Numbered from the stretch's first letter, positions 42,901 to 51,624 are shown. The stretch is DNA of 64,000 bases from JAPUEK01 sp963815355 (GCA_963815355.1 CAWFGJ010000002.1:124001-188000), one strand, 5' to 3'. The notes: a model not told the origin generated them from the letters alone. Made by a program: numbers and translations.

Positions 42901-44270
42901 GCGGCGACGGCAACGACACGCTGTACGGCGATGCGGGCAATGACAGCCTGCTGGGCGGGCTTGGCAATGACGTGCTGGACGGTGGCGACGGCAATGACAC
43001 GCTGGACGGAGAGGCGGGGAATGACCTGCTCTCTGGCGGGCTTGGCAATGACAGCCTGATCGGCGGCGCGGGCGACGACACGCTGAACGGCGATGCGGGT
43101 GACGACCGGCTGTATGGCGGCACCGGCAACGACAGCCTTTATGGCGGCGACGGCAATGATCTGCTCGACGGCGGCGACAACAACGACCGGCTGGAGGGCG
43201 GGCTTGGCAACGACACGCTGAGTGGCGGCAACGATCAGGACTCGCTCTACGGCGGCACCGGCGATGACAGCCTGTCCGGCGACGCGGGCAACGATCTGCT
43301 CTACGGCGGCGACGGGAATGACACGCTGAACGGCGGCGACGGCAACGACACGCTGTACGGCGATGCGGGCAATGACAGCCTGCTGGGCGGGCTCGGCAAT
43401 GACGTGCTGTATGGTGGCGACGGGGACGATACTCTGATCGGCGGGCCGGGTGCGGACACCATCTATGGCGGCACCGGCAACGACTTTATTGTGGGCGACA
43501 TCGGCGATGTGGTGGACGGCGGCGAGAACCCCGGCGACCACGACGTGCTGGACCTGAGCGCCTGGGGCTGGTCGTTGACCAACATCTACTACGACCCGTT
43601 GAACCATGAAAATGGCACGGTCGAATTCCTCGATCCCTTGGGCAACGTCCTTGGCACGATGAGCTTTTTCAACATTGAAGAGGTCATTCCCTGCTTTACC
43701 CCCGGCTCGATGATCGTGACCGACCGGGGCGACGTGCTGGTTGAGGATCTGCGCGCGGGCGACCTCGTGTTGACCCGCGACAATGGCTACCAACCGGTGC
43801 GTTGGGCGGGGCGGCGTGATCTGGGGCTGGCCGATCTGATCGTGCGCCCGCATCTGCGCCCCGTGCAGATTGCCCAAGGCGCGCTTGGCTTCGGGTTGCC
43901 GCTGCGCGATATGAAGGTGTCGCCGCAGCACCGGATGGTGCTGGAAGGACCGCGCGCCGAGATGTTTTTTGGTGAGGCCGAGGTGCTGGTCGCGGCCACC
44001 CATCTGACCGGCCTGCCGGGCGTGGAGCAGGTGCTGACCCCGGGCATCAGTTATATCCACATTCTCTTTGACCGGCATGAGATCATCTGCGCCGATGGGT
44101 CCTGGACGGAAAGCTTTCAGCCCGCCACACGGATGCTGAACGGGATGGAGGATTCACAACGCGCGGAATTGGCAGAGCTTTTCCCCGAACTGATGCAAGA
44201 GGCCGTGGATTTCCCCGCCGCCCGTCTGTCGCTCAAGGCGCATGAGGCGCGGGTGCTACTGGCGGTGTAA
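39906..44270 (+). CDS. RTX-Hint protein 3 (nidogen-like N-terminus, long tandem repeats)
   Basis: The 1454-residue protein is the largest of the three. Residues about 1-205 resemble a NIDO-type domain (GSGGINFYGTSYTSIYVNTNGLITFGSAY, LAPFWTDIDISKGGEIYWDL, VTWLNVAAYSGTGRNSFQVVM). An RTX block follows with the usual lead DGIVDGTAGNDLIDTAYTGDPGGD. A beta-rich insertion of about 170 residues (about 323-495) splits the RTX array. A 144-residue unit of 16 nonapeptides is then repeated about 4.3 times (about residues 547-1168), and the Hint_2 domain starts at Cys1263. Start ATG 39906 follows GGTGGGGACTGACC. The end overlaps the mobA-like gene tail to tail by 15 bases. Confidence 0.93.
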   Translation: MATMISGLGGTAGYGESSFRTSTYTGNLDDGSSAVNITSVFGSGGINFYGTSYTSIYVNTNGLITFGSAYASYTPSALTAVGRPSLAPFWTDIDISKGGEIYWDLDPSTGKVTVTWLNVAAYSGTGRNSFQVVMTSNGAGDMSVEYIYDSIGFTNGFAGVAVVGMSNGTNTQTLAEGSGNSAFLATYPGNDFDTNDPAGVFGFDLEGGQPFTGDGIVDGTAGNDLIDTAYTGDPGGDRVDRNDATGYAGTTGNDDYIRAGAGNDTVNSGLGNDQVYGGSGNDVINAGYGNDTVYGGTENDSIDGGSGNDLLYGGDGDDTITGGTAGAAITYTPTYTEITTAGSQTVTGTNGRPNFSVQSVSNETLTTGTFGAVSGFNIGDGDGAETHTHTMSSQVTSGQILFNGLSTGETLTLQLDGVTIDLNTAIANGMVTFNGASAYTVNAGGQMTRTGTVVNTVGTLTINVPFSSVGLVALGGNGSFYELYVNTNPPNVAAELGGEDTLYGEAGNDVLSGGDGNDRLYGGADNDTLNGGDGNDTLYGDAGNDQLNGDAGNDLLYGGDGNDTLNGGDGNDTLYGDAGNDSLLGGLGNDVLDGGDGNDTLDGEAGNDLLSGGLGNDSLIGGAGDDTLNGDAGDDRLYGGTGNDSLYGGDGNDLLDGGDNNDRLEGGLGNDTLSGGNDQDSLYGGTGDDSLSGDAGNDLLYGGDGNDTLNGGDGNDTLYGDAGNDSLLGGLGNDVLDGGDGNDTLDGEAGNDLLSGGLGNDSLIGGAGDDTLNGDAGDDRLYGGTGNDSLYGGDGNDLLDGGDNNDRLEGGLGNDTLSGGNDQDLLYGGTGDDSLSGDAGNDLLYGGDGNDTLNGGDGNDTLYGDAGNDSLLGGLGNDVLDGGDGNDTLDGEAGNDLLSGGLGNDSLIGGAGDDTLNGDAGDDRLYGGTGNDSLYGGDGNDLLDGGDNNDRLEGGLGNDTLSGGNDQDLLYGGTGDDSLSGDAGNDLLYGGDGNDTLNGGDGNDTLYGDAGNDSLLGGLGNDVLDGGDGNDTLDGEAGNDLLSGGLGNDSLIGGAGDDTLNGDAGDDRLYGGTGNDSLYGGDGNDLLDGGDNNDRLEGGLGNDTLSGGNDQDSLYGGTGDDSLSGDAGNDLLYGGDGNDTLNGGDGNDTLYGDAGNDSLLGGLGNDVLYGGDGDDTLIGGPGADTIYGGTGNDFIVGDIGDVVDGGENPGDHDVLDLSAWGWSLTNIYYDPLNHENGTVEFLDPLGNVLGTMSFFNIEEVIPCFTPGSMIVTDRGDVLVEDLRAGDLVLTRDNGYQPVRWAGRRDLGLADLIVRPHLRPVQIAQGALGFGLPLRDMKVSPQHRMVLEGPRAEMFFGEAEVLVAATHLTGLPGVEQVLTPGISYIHILFDRHEIICADGSWTESFQPATRMLNGMEDSQRAELAELFPELMQEAVDFPAARLSLKAHEARVLLAV
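41549..43411 (+). repeat. 432-bp direct tandem repeat, about 4.3 copies
   Basis: The phrase CGGCGACGCGGGCAACGA recurs at 41549, 41981, 42413, 42845 and 43277, each exactly 432 bases apart. Units 1-4 are complete; the fifth ends after about 135 bases. Units differ by scattered single bases, mostly silent. 432 bases equal 144 codons, or 16 RTX nonapeptides. The repeat lies wholly inside RTX gene 3. Confidence 0.97.
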
Positions 44271-44852
44271 GTCCCGCCAGCGCGCCCACTCCTCAGGGGT
44301 GTCCAGATCGGTGGTGGCATGCCATCCGGGCAAGGCGATCAGCCGCACCCGGTCGGCGTGGCGGGCCAAAATGGCGCGCGCGCCCGCGTCGCCGGTCAGC
44401 GCGCGCAATTCGGGCAGGGCCCAGGAGGGAAAGCACACCGGATGCCCCGGTGTGCCATCCGCGGCCGCGCCGCGCAGGATGCTGTCCGGGTCCGCCCGCA
44501 TTTCCGCCAGCATCAGCGCCAGATCCGCCGCTGTTATCTCGGGCAGATCCGCCAACAGCAGCAGCACCGCCGCGCTGGGGGGCAGCCCGTCCAGCCCCGC
44601 AACAAGGCTTGCCGCCATCCCCGCCTCGGGGTGCGGCACCACCATTTGGCGCAAGGCCAGCCCCGCCAAAGCCGCGTTGCGTGCGGGCTGATCGGCGCTA
44701 ACCGCAACCCTGACCGGCGCCCCCGATTGAACCGCAAAGCCCGCAATCCGCGCCAGCAAGGGCTGCCCTGCCACCTGCTCCAGCAGCTTGTCGGCACCGC
44801 GCATCCGCGAGGAGGCCCCGGCGGCAAGGATCAGGATATGAGCGTCGGCCAT
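44256..44852 (-). CDS. MobA-like nucleotidyltransferase
   Basis: The 198-residue protein has the GT-A-type NTP transferase fold. The nucleotide-binding motif LAAGASSRMRGADKLLEQVAGQPLL opens the protein, and LLLLADLPEIT and GHPVCFPS blocks follow. This is the class of molybdenum cofactor cytidylyl- and guanylyltransferases (MocA, MobA). The choice between CTP and GTP is not clear here. Start at ATG 44852 (MADAHILIL) follows a GGGAGGCGCG site; the longer frame lacks similarity. Its product may service a molybdoenzyme not in the window. Confidence 0.87.
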   Translation of the reverse strand: MADAHILILAAGASSRMRGADKLLEQVAGQPLLARIAGFAVQSGAPVRVAVSADQPARNAALAGLALRQMVVPHPEAGMAASLVAGLDGLPPSAAVLLLLADLPEITAADLALMLAEMRADPDSILRGAAADGTPGHPVCFPSWALPELRALTGDAGARAILARHADRVRLIALPGWHATTDLDTPEEWARWRDLHRQ

Positions 44853-45057
44853 CGCGCCTCCCACGACCGGCAAAGGGTTTGCCACCCCAAGACCATGGCA
44901 TGTCCTGCGCGGCAATGGCCAGCGCCGCTGGATCAGGGGCCACAAGATAGGGGCCACAAAGCTGATCAGAATGTCCGATCAGGCCGCAGAAAAACCAGCG
45001 GCAAGGACGGCGCACAAGGCCCCCTGCCGGGTCAGACCCAGAAGGGGGCCGCGCAGG

Positions 45058-47484
45058 TCAGCCGCGCATCCGCGCGCCATCGCCATCCCAAAGGGCGGCA
45101 AGTTGAACCGTGGCTTTGCGCCGCTCACCCAGAATTTCGATCTCGCAGATCAGACCATCTTGTGCCTTGTCGGCGGGCAAAAAGCCCATCGCCACCGATT
45201 TTCCGGTCCAATGGCTGAACCCGCCCGAGGTGCAAAAGCCCACCACCGCGCCGTCCAGCCAGATCGGCTCCCACGCCACCACATCGGCATCCTTGGCATC
45301 GACGATAAAGGACACCAGCTTGCGCTTGGGACCGGCGGCTTTTTCGGCCGTCGCCGCCGCCTTGCCAATCCAGTCGGCCTCCTTGTTCCAACGGATGAAC
45401 CGGTCCAGACCCGTCTCGCAGGGGGTGTAATCGGGGCTGAACTCACGCCCCCAAGAGCCGAACCATTTGTCCAGACGCAGCGACATCATCGCCCGCATCC
45501 CAAAGGCGCGCAGGCCAAGATCGGCACCCGCCGCGGTCAACGTATCCCAAAGATTGCGCACCGACATGTGATCGCAGAAGATTTCATAGCCCAGATCCGC
45601 AGTATAGCTGACCCGCTGCACGATGCAGTTGGCCATGCCCACGGTCATCCGGCGCACGTCCATGAACTTGAACGCCTCGCCCGACACATCGCTGCGCGTC
45701 ACGCGCGACAGCAACTCGCGCGCATTCGGCCCGGCAATCTGGAATCCCGAACGGCTATCCGAGACGTTTTCAACCGTCACGCCGTCCATCATATTCTGTT
45801 CGAACCAACGGTAATGCCAGCCTTGCGCGCCATAGCTGGCGGTGATTTGGAATTCGGTTTCCGATAGGCAAGACACGGTAAAGTCGCCAATGATCTTGCC
45901 GGAATGCGCCAGCATTGGGGTCAGGCTCAGGCGGCCCACTTTCGGGATGGCGCCGGCCATGATCCGGTCCAGCCACGCGCGGGCATTCTTGCCTTTGACG
46001 ATGTATTTACCAAAGTTTTGCAGCTCGTTGATGCCGACGCCATTGCGCACCGCCATCACTTCTTGGCCCGTGGCCTCCCAAGCGTTGGAGCGTTTGAACG
46101 TCGGTTCCTCATAGGTCGGCTCGCCGGGCAGGGCGTAATAATTAACGACCTCAAGCCCATATTGCTGGCCCCAAACCGCGTTCATCGCGCAGTTGGTTTC
46201 ATACATCGGCGTGGTGCGGAAAGGCCGCGCTGCCGGGCGTTCTTCGTTCGGGTAGCCGACCGAGAAGCGCATCTGATAGTTTTCAATGACCTTGGGCACA
46301 GTATAGCCGGGGGTGGTCCACGTGCCGAAACGCGACACGTCAAAGCCACGCGGGTCCCGTTCAACCTCGCCCTCAATCATCCATTGCGCCAGCGCCAGAC
46401 CCATGCCCCCGCCTTGGCTGAACCCTGCCATGACCGCACAGGCCGACCAGTAGTTGCGCAGGCCCTGCACCGGCCCGATCAACGGGTTGCCATCGGGGGC
46501 AAAGGTGAAGGGGCCGTGGATCACCCGTTTGACCCCGGTGCGCTCCAGCACAGGGAAACGGCGGTAGGCGAAGTTGACAGAGTCCTCGATCTTGTCGAAC
46601 TGCTCGTTCAGCAACTCATGGCCGAAATTCCACGGGGTGCCATCAACCGACCACGGCTCACAGGGCTTTTCGTAAAAGCCGATGCACAAGCCGCGCCCCT
46701 CTTGGCGCAAATAGCTTTCGCCGCCGGGGTCCATCACATGCGGAAATTCCTTGCCGGATTTCAGGATGTCCATGATCTCAGGGATGTCATCGGTCACCAG
46801 ATACTGGTGCGCCATCGGCAAAAGCGGCAGGTAGACCCCCGCCATCGCGCCGATCTCGCGCGCCCACAGGCCGCCCGCGTTAACCAGATGCTCGGCGATG
46901 ATCGTGCCTTTTTCGGTCACAACCTCCCACGATCCATCCGGGCGCGGGTTGGTTTCCAGCACGCGGTTGTGCAAGACGATCTCGGCCCCGCCCATACGGG
47001 CCGCTTTGGCATAGGCATGGGTGGTGCCCGAGGGGTCAAGGTGGCCATCGAGCGGATCATAAAGCGCGCCGACAATGCCCTTCAGGTTCACCATGCCGTA
47101 GGTGAATTTCTCAATCTCTTCCGGCCCGAGGATTTCGGTATCCAGCCCCATGTAACGATGCTTGGCGCGCTCGGCCTTCAGTTGTTCAAACCGCGCGTCA
47201 TTGTCGGCCAAGGTGATGCCGCCCACATGGTGCAACCCGCAGGACATGCCGGTGATGGCCTCCAGCTCTTTGTAAAGCCGGATCGTATAGCCTTGCAGCG
47301 CGGCCATGTTGGTATCGCCGTTCAGCGTGTGAAATCCACCCGCCGCGTGCCAAGTCGAGCCCGAGGTCAGCTCCGAGCGTTCCACAAGCATCACATCAGA
47401 CCAGCCAAGCTTGGTAAGGTGGTAGAGCACAGAACAGCCGACGACACCGCCGCCGATCACCAGAACGCGAGTATGGGTTTTCAT
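45058..47484 (-). CDS. FAD-dependent oxidoreductase/GcvT-type demethylating dehydrogenase
   Basis: The 808-residue protein joins a D-amino acid oxidase-like flavin domain (residues about 1-370; VLVIGGGVVGCSVLYHL, GSTWHAAGGFH) with an FAO-M central region (about 375-430) and a C-terminal GcvT aminomethyltransferase fold (about 440-800; GINELQNFGKYIVKG..., then FQIAGPNARELLSRV and LGYEIFC). This is the architecture of dimethylglycine and sarcosine dehydrogenases that pass the methyl group to tetrahydrofolate. The exact substrate cannot be read; roseobacters have many paralogues. Start ATG 47484 (MKTHTRVLVIGGG) is unambiguous. It is monocistronic and divergent from the GT39 gene. Confidence 0.9.
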   Translation of the reverse strand: MKTHTRVLVIGGGVVGCSVLYHLTKLGWSDVMLVERSELTSGSTWHAAGGFHTLNGDTNMAALQGYTIRLYKELEAITGMSCGLHHVGGITLADNDARFEQLKAERAKHRYMGLDTEILGPEEIEKFTYGMVNLKGIVGALYDPLDGHLDPSGTTHAYAKAARMGGAEIVLHNRVLETNPRPDGSWEVVTEKGTIIAEHLVNAGGLWAREIGAMAGVYLPLLPMAHQYLVTDDIPEIMDILKSGKEFPHVMDPGGESYLRQEGRGLCIGFYEKPCEPWSVDGTPWNFGHELLNEQFDKIEDSVNFAYRRFPVLERTGVKRVIHGPFTFAPDGNPLIGPVQGLRNYWSACAVMAGFSQGGGMGLALAQWMIEGEVERDPRGFDVSRFGTWTTPGYTVPKVIENYQMRFSVGYPNEERPAARPFRTTPMYETNCAMNAVWGQQYGLEVVNYYALPGEPTYEEPTFKRSNAWEATGQEVMAVRNGVGINELQNFGKYIVKGKNARAWLDRIMAGAIPKVGRLSLTPMLAHSGKIIGDFTVSCLSETEFQITASYGAQGWHYRWFEQNMMDGVTVENVSDSRSGFQIAGPNARELLSRVTRSDVSGEAFKFMDVRRMTVGMANCIVQRVSYTADLGYEIFCDHMSVRNLWDTLTAAGADLGLRAFGMRAMMSLRLDKWFGSWGREFSPDYTPCETGLDRFIRWNKEADWIGKAAATAEKAAGPKRKLVSFIVDAKDADVVAWEPIWLDGAVVGFCTSGGFSHWTGKSVAMGFLPADKAQDGLICEIEILGERRKATVQLAALWDGDGARMRG

Positions 47485-47663
47485 CGGGCAGACCTTTCAT
47501 CCATGCTTTGGCCCACACAACGGGGCTTTTTCCCATCAATATCGGCTTTTTCCTCGGCTGTCGGCCATCCCCCGACAGAAAAGCGTCGCTTTCTGAACCT
47601 CAGGCGGAACTGGACGGAAGCGCTTTGTGTCGTTAGCTACGGACAAAACGGAAAGGTCTTCCC

Positions 47664-49115
47664 ATGGTTGGAAATCGGCTCTGGCTGGCGCTTTTGGCGG
47701 TGGCGGTTGTTCTGGCGGCGATGGTCGCGATGCGTCCGCTGCTGCCGATTGATGAAACGCGCTATCTGTCGGTGGCATGGGAGATGTGGCGCTCCGGCGA
47801 TCCGGTGCATCTGACCAAGAATGGTGAGATGTATACGCACAAGACGCCGCTTCTGTTCGCGATGATCAATCTGGTCTGGCTGGTCACAGGGGTCAGTGAA
47901 TTTGCGGCCCGGATGGTGGCCCCGGCCTGTGCCTTGGCCATGGTGGCCGGAACCGCCGCCTTGGCGCGGCGCTTTTGGCCCGGTCAGGGGTTGGAGGTGT
48001 CGGCCGCGCTGATCCTCGCCGGGTTCCCGGTGTTCCTTATCTACGGCTCGGCCACGATGTTTGACGCGCTGCTGGGGCTGGGGGTGCTGGGCGGCATGGC
48101 AGCCCTTTGGCAGATAGGGCAGGGCAGGGGCGGCTGGATCGGATTTGGTCTGGCGCTGGCCTTTGGCGTCTATGCCAAGGGGCCGGTCATATTCGTGCAT
48201 CTGATGCCGGTGCTGCTGTCGATGCCCTATTGGGCGCCCAACCCGCCCAAGGCGCTTGGCATCGCCAAGGGCTTCGGCCTGTCGGTGCTGGTCGCCTTGG
48301 CCTTGGTGGCGCTTTGGCTGGTGCCCACCCTGTTGACCGCCACCCCCGAATTCCGCACGGAACTGTTGTGGACGCAATCGGCCGCGCGCGTTGCGGGCGG
48401 GCTTGCCCATGACCGGCCCATCTGGTTCCTTGCCGCGCTGTTGCCGGTGCTGCTGTTTCCGTGGGGCTGGTCGGCCCGGCTCTGGGGCGGCTTGCGCGGG
48501 GGCTGGGCAGACCCGGCGGTGCGGCTGTGCGCGATTTGGGCGGGTTCGACGCTGGTGCTGTTCTCGCTGATCTCGGGCAAGCAGGCGCATTACCTTGTGC
48601 CCGCCTTTCCCGCGATGGCGCTGCTCTTTGCCTATGCGCTGCGCACGGCCAAGGCAGGAAGCCTTGCGTGGGTGCCACTGGCGCTGCTGGCGATCGGGGC
48701 AGGCGGGCTTGGTCTGCACCTCATCCCGGCCAAGGGCGATCTTGCGCAACTGGCCCCGTTCTGGCCGTTGTCGCTGTTTGCTGCCCTTTGTGCGCTGCTG
48801 GCGCTGGCGGTTCTGCGTTTGCCGCGCCTGTCTGGCCATGTGCTGGCCGGTCTTGGCCTGTCGCTTGGCCTGCACGGCATCGTGGCCAGCACCGGGCTTT
48901 ACGCGGCCTATGACGGGCGCGGTCTTGCCCGCACGCTTGCCGCGCATGAGGCCGCCGGTCTTGCCGTCACCAATGCCGAGTATAACGCCGAGATCAACTT
49001 TCTCGCCCGCCTGACCACCCCGGTCGCGCTGACCCCGGATCTGCCCAGCCTGACCCTGTGGGCGCAGGCCCATCCCGATGGCATGATCTTTGGCCGGGTA
49101 AACGAAACCCCCTGA
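47664..49115 (+). CDS. Glycosyltransferase family 39 membrane protein
   Basis: The 483-residue protein is a GT-C type polytopic transferase related to ArnT. About 11 hydrophobic helices are visible. The first periplasmic loop carries the conserved acidic pair Asp30-Glu31 in LPIDETRYLSVAWEMW, and the loop motif KNGEMYTHKTPLLFAMIN is typical of the family. Such enzymes move a sugar from a polyprenyl-phosphate carrier to lipid A or protein. With the EptA-like enzyme at 10.6 kb it suggests envelope decoration. The start is ATG 47664. Confidence 0.9.
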   Translation: MVGNRLWLALLAVAVVLAAMVAMRPLLPIDETRYLSVAWEMWRSGDPVHLTKNGEMYTHKTPLLFAMINLVWLVTGVSEFAARMVAPACALAMVAGTAALARRFWPGQGLEVSAALILAGFPVFLIYGSATMFDALLGLGVLGGMAALWQIGQGRGGWIGFGLALAFGVYAKGPVIFVHLMPVLLSMPYWAPNPPKALGIAKGFGLSVLVALALVALWLVPTLLTATPEFRTELLWTQSAARVAGGLAHDRPIWFLAALLPVLLFPWGWSARLWGGLRGGWADPAVRLCAIWAGSTLVLFSLISGKQAHYLVPAFPAMALLFAYALRTAKAGSLAWVPLALLAIGAGGLGLHLIPAKGDLAQLAPFWPLSLFAALCALLALAVLRLPRLSGHVLAGLGLSLGLHGIVASTGLYAAYDGRGLARTLAAHEAAGLAVTNAEYNAEINFLARLTTPVALTPDLPSLTLWAQAHPDGMIFGRVNETP

Positions 49116-49181
49116 CGGCCAAGCCGCAGGAGGTTTTCAACTACATGGGACAGGAATGGGGCCTGTGGCCTGCGGCGGCGG

Positions 49182-50618
49182 TTACTTCTCGGGAATAAGC
49201 CCGCGCGGCGCAAATCGCAGCACCAAAAGCAACACCACGCCCAAGGACAGCAACCGCAACTGCGCGGCGGCGTCGATCAGATGCGCCTTCAGCGCCCCGT
49301 CCGGCATCAATGCGGTCACATGGCCCACCAAGACCGGGCCTGCGTTTTCCACGATCAACCACAGCCAGCCGATCAGCAACCCGCCCAACACCGCGCCCCA
49401 GTTGTTGCCCGAGCCGCCCACAATCACCATCACCCAGATCAGAAAGGTAAAGCGCAGCGGCGAATAGGCCGAAGGCGTCAACTGCCCCTCCATCGAGGTC
49501 AGCATCGCCCCCGCAATCCCCACCACGGCCGAGCCAATGATAAAGATCTGCAGGTGGCGGCGGGTCACATCCTTGCCCATGGCGGCGGCAGACACTTCGT
49601 TGTCGCGAATGGCCCGCATCATCCGGCCCCAAGGCGAATTCAATGCGCGCTCCGACACCCAGATGATCGCCAACAGCACCGTGCCGAACATGACCATGTA
49701 AAGCAGTTTGACGAAGATGGTCGAAGAGGTGGTCACATCCAGCCCATAGCGGTTGACCAGCCCGACGAACTCGGCGTTGACCTGTAGGTTTACCTCTTGC
49801 GGCACCGGAAACGGGCGCGGCAGGCCGATCAGGTTCTTGACGCCGCGCGCCAGCCAATCCTCGCTTTTCAGAACGGTCAGGATGATTTCCGCGATGCCCA
49901 GCGTGGCAATGGCCAGATAGTCCGACCGCAGGCCCAAGGCGGTTTTGCCAATGGCCCAAGCCGCCGCCCCCGCCAAAAGCCCGCCCACCGGCCAAGCCAA
50001 AAGCGAGTTAAGGCCCAGCCCGCCGATATTGCCCGACGTCGCCGGGTCAAAGGCTTCCACCGCCGCAACCGCTGGGTCCAGCACCTCGCGGTAGACAAAG
50101 AACCCCACGATCAGGATCGCCGCCACCGCCCAGTTGCGGGCGCGGCCCTTGTGCATCTTGCCATAGGTAAAGATCGCGGCGGCCAGAATGGCCAGACCAA
50201 GGATCAACGCCATCATGATCCGCGGCCCGCCCGCTGCCCAGCCCCCCGGAACCGGCGTGGCCGAGACCAGCACAACCGCCAAGCCGCCCAGTGCGACCGA
50301 CCCCATGATCCCGGTGGAGAACAGCCCCGCATAGCCCCATTGCATGTTCACACCCAGGGCCATGATGGCCGACAGGATGCCGATGTTCAGGATCGACAGG
50401 CTCAGGTTCCAGCTTTGCAGCATCCCTGTGGCCACGAACAGGAACATGACCATCGCAAACAGGGCAAGGTTGCGGTGGATCATGCCGCCAAAAGGCACCA
50501 ACCCCAAGGCCAGCCCAAGGATCAGCCATTGCCAGATCGACAGCCCCAATCCGGAGGTCAGCTCCACAAGCCCGAACAACAGGGCAACCGCAATTGTGAT
50601 CAGATGGATGGGGTTCAT
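49182..50618 (-). CDS. livM: Branched-chain amino acid ABC transporter permease (LivM-type)
   Basis: The 478-residue permease has an extended N-terminal part with several extra helices, typical of alphaproteobacterial LivM. The transmembrane signature ends in WGRMMRAIRDNEVSAAAMGKDVTRRHLQIFIIGSA and GEGQLTPSAYSPLRFTFLIWVMVIVGGSGNNWGAVLGG, the EAA-type ABC-contact loop. It is the last gene of the livK-G-F-H-M set and follows livH by one base. Substrate may be a branched-chain amino acid, amide or related compound; see the binding protein. Confidence 0.93.
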   Translation of the reverse strand: MNPIHLITIAVALLFGLVELTSGLGLSIWQWLILGLALGLVPFGGMIHRNLALFAMVMFLFVATGMLQSWNLSLSILNIGILSAIMALGVNMQWGYAGLFSTGIMGSVALGGLAVVLVSATPVPGGWAAGGPRIMMALILGLAILAAAIFTYGKMHKGRARNWAVAAILIVGFFVYREVLDPAVAAVEAFDPATSGNIGGLGLNSLLAWPVGGLLAGAAAWAIGKTALGLRSDYLAIATLGIAEIILTVLKSEDWLARGVKNLIGLPRPFPVPQEVNLQVNAEFVGLVNRYGLDVTTSSTIFVKLLYMVMFGTVLLAIIWVSERALNSPWGRMMRAIRDNEVSAAAMGKDVTRRHLQIFIIGSAVVGIAGAMLTSMEGQLTPSAYSPLRFTFLIWVMVIVGGSGNNWGAVLGGLLIGWLWLIVENAGPVLVGHVTALMPDGALKAHLIDAAAQLRLLSLGVVLLLVLRFAPRGLIPEK

Positions 50619-50619
50619 C

Positions 50620-51624
50620 TTACTTACCCTTGAAGATGCCGGTGGGCATGAACAGCAATACGATGATCAGAATGGCGAAACTGACCGCGAATTTGTAATC
50701 GGTGGACAAAAGCTGCAGCAACGCGTCCGGCGCCATGTCGGCATGCACCAGATAGGTCACGACCTTTTTCCACGCATAGGTCACGAACACCTCGGAAAAG
50801 GCGATCACGAACCCCCCGGCAATCGCGCCCAGCGGGTTGCCCAAGCCGCCCACAATCGCCGCCGCCGCCATCGGCAACAGCAGTTGGAAATAGACAAAGG
50901 GCCGGAAACTCTTGTCCAGACCATACAGCGTGCCCGCAATCACCGCCAAAGCCGCCGCGATGATCCATGTCACCTGCACCACACGGTCCGGGTTGATCCC
51001 CGACAACAACGCCAGATCTTCATTGTCGGAAAAGGCGCGCATGGATTTGCCAGTGCGGGTCTTTTGCAGGAACCAGAACAACGCCGCCACACATAGCGCC
51101 GCCGTCACCACCGTGACCGCCGTGGTGGTCTTGATCGCCAACCCCTCCGACAGCCCCGACCAATCCTTGAACTCCTGCGCGCCCAACACAAAGCGGCCGC
51201 CATCGGAAAAGTTCTGCTCTTCGACGCCGATGATCAGACGCACCAACCCGTTCATGATGAACATCACGCCGGTTGAGACGATGACAAGGATGATCGGCGC
51301 GGCCTTTTGCTCGCGGTAGAACCGGTACACCATGCGGTCCGTCGCAAGCAGCACCGCCGCCGTCACCGCAATGCCCACCGGCAGCGCCAAAAGCGCGGTC
51401 GGCAAAGGGCCAAAGCTGATGCCCATTGATTGGAACCACCACGTGCACAGAATAACCACCATGGTCCCAAAGGCCATCGTGTCGCCATGCGCAAAGTTCG
51501 AGAACCGCAGCACGCCGTAAACCAGCGTCAGACCCAAAGCGCCCAAGGCAAGCTGGCTGCCATAAGACAGCCCCGGCACAAAGACAAAGTTCAGGAAAGC
51601 CACAAGGGCGTTGAGAAAATCCAT
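50620..51624 (-). CDS. livH: Branched-chain amino acid ABC transporter permease (LivH-type)
   Basis: The 334-residue protein has about eight helices with the LivH pattern: LALGALGLTLVYGVLRFSNFAHGDTMAFGTMV at the N-terminus, then MRAFSDNEDLALLSGINPDRVVQVTWIIAAALAVIAG as the ABC-contact loop, and LPMAAAAIVGGLGNPLGAIAGGFVIAFSEV. It is 3 bases from livF and 1 base from livM, so translational coupling is likely. Confidence 0.94.
   Translation of the reverse strand: MDFLNALVAFLNFVFVPGLSYGSQLALGALGLTLVYGVLRFSNFAHGDTMAFGTMVVILCTWWFQSMGISFGPLPTALLALPVGIAVTAAVLLATDRMVYRFYREQKAAPIILVIVSTGVMFIMNGLVRLIIGVEEQNFSDGGRFVLGAQEFKDWSGLSEGLAIKTTTAVTVVTAALCVAALFWFLQKTRTGKSMRAFSDNEDLALLSGINPDRVVQVTWIIAAALAVIAGTLYGLDKSFRPFVYFQLLLPMAAAAIVGGLGNPLGAIAGGFVIAFSEVFVTYAWKKVVTYLVHADMAPDALLQLLSTDYKFAVSFAILIIVLLFMPTGIFKGK

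Noticed and set aside
41551..43411. Tandem repeat considered as a CRISPR array or satellite
   Set aside because: Units are contiguous, 432 bases long and in frame with RTX codons; there are no short repeats with unique spacers and no cas genes.
40986..44078. 1030-codon minus-strand open frame opposite RTX gene 3
   Set aside because: Same cause as above, and it repeats at 432 bases because the sense strand does.
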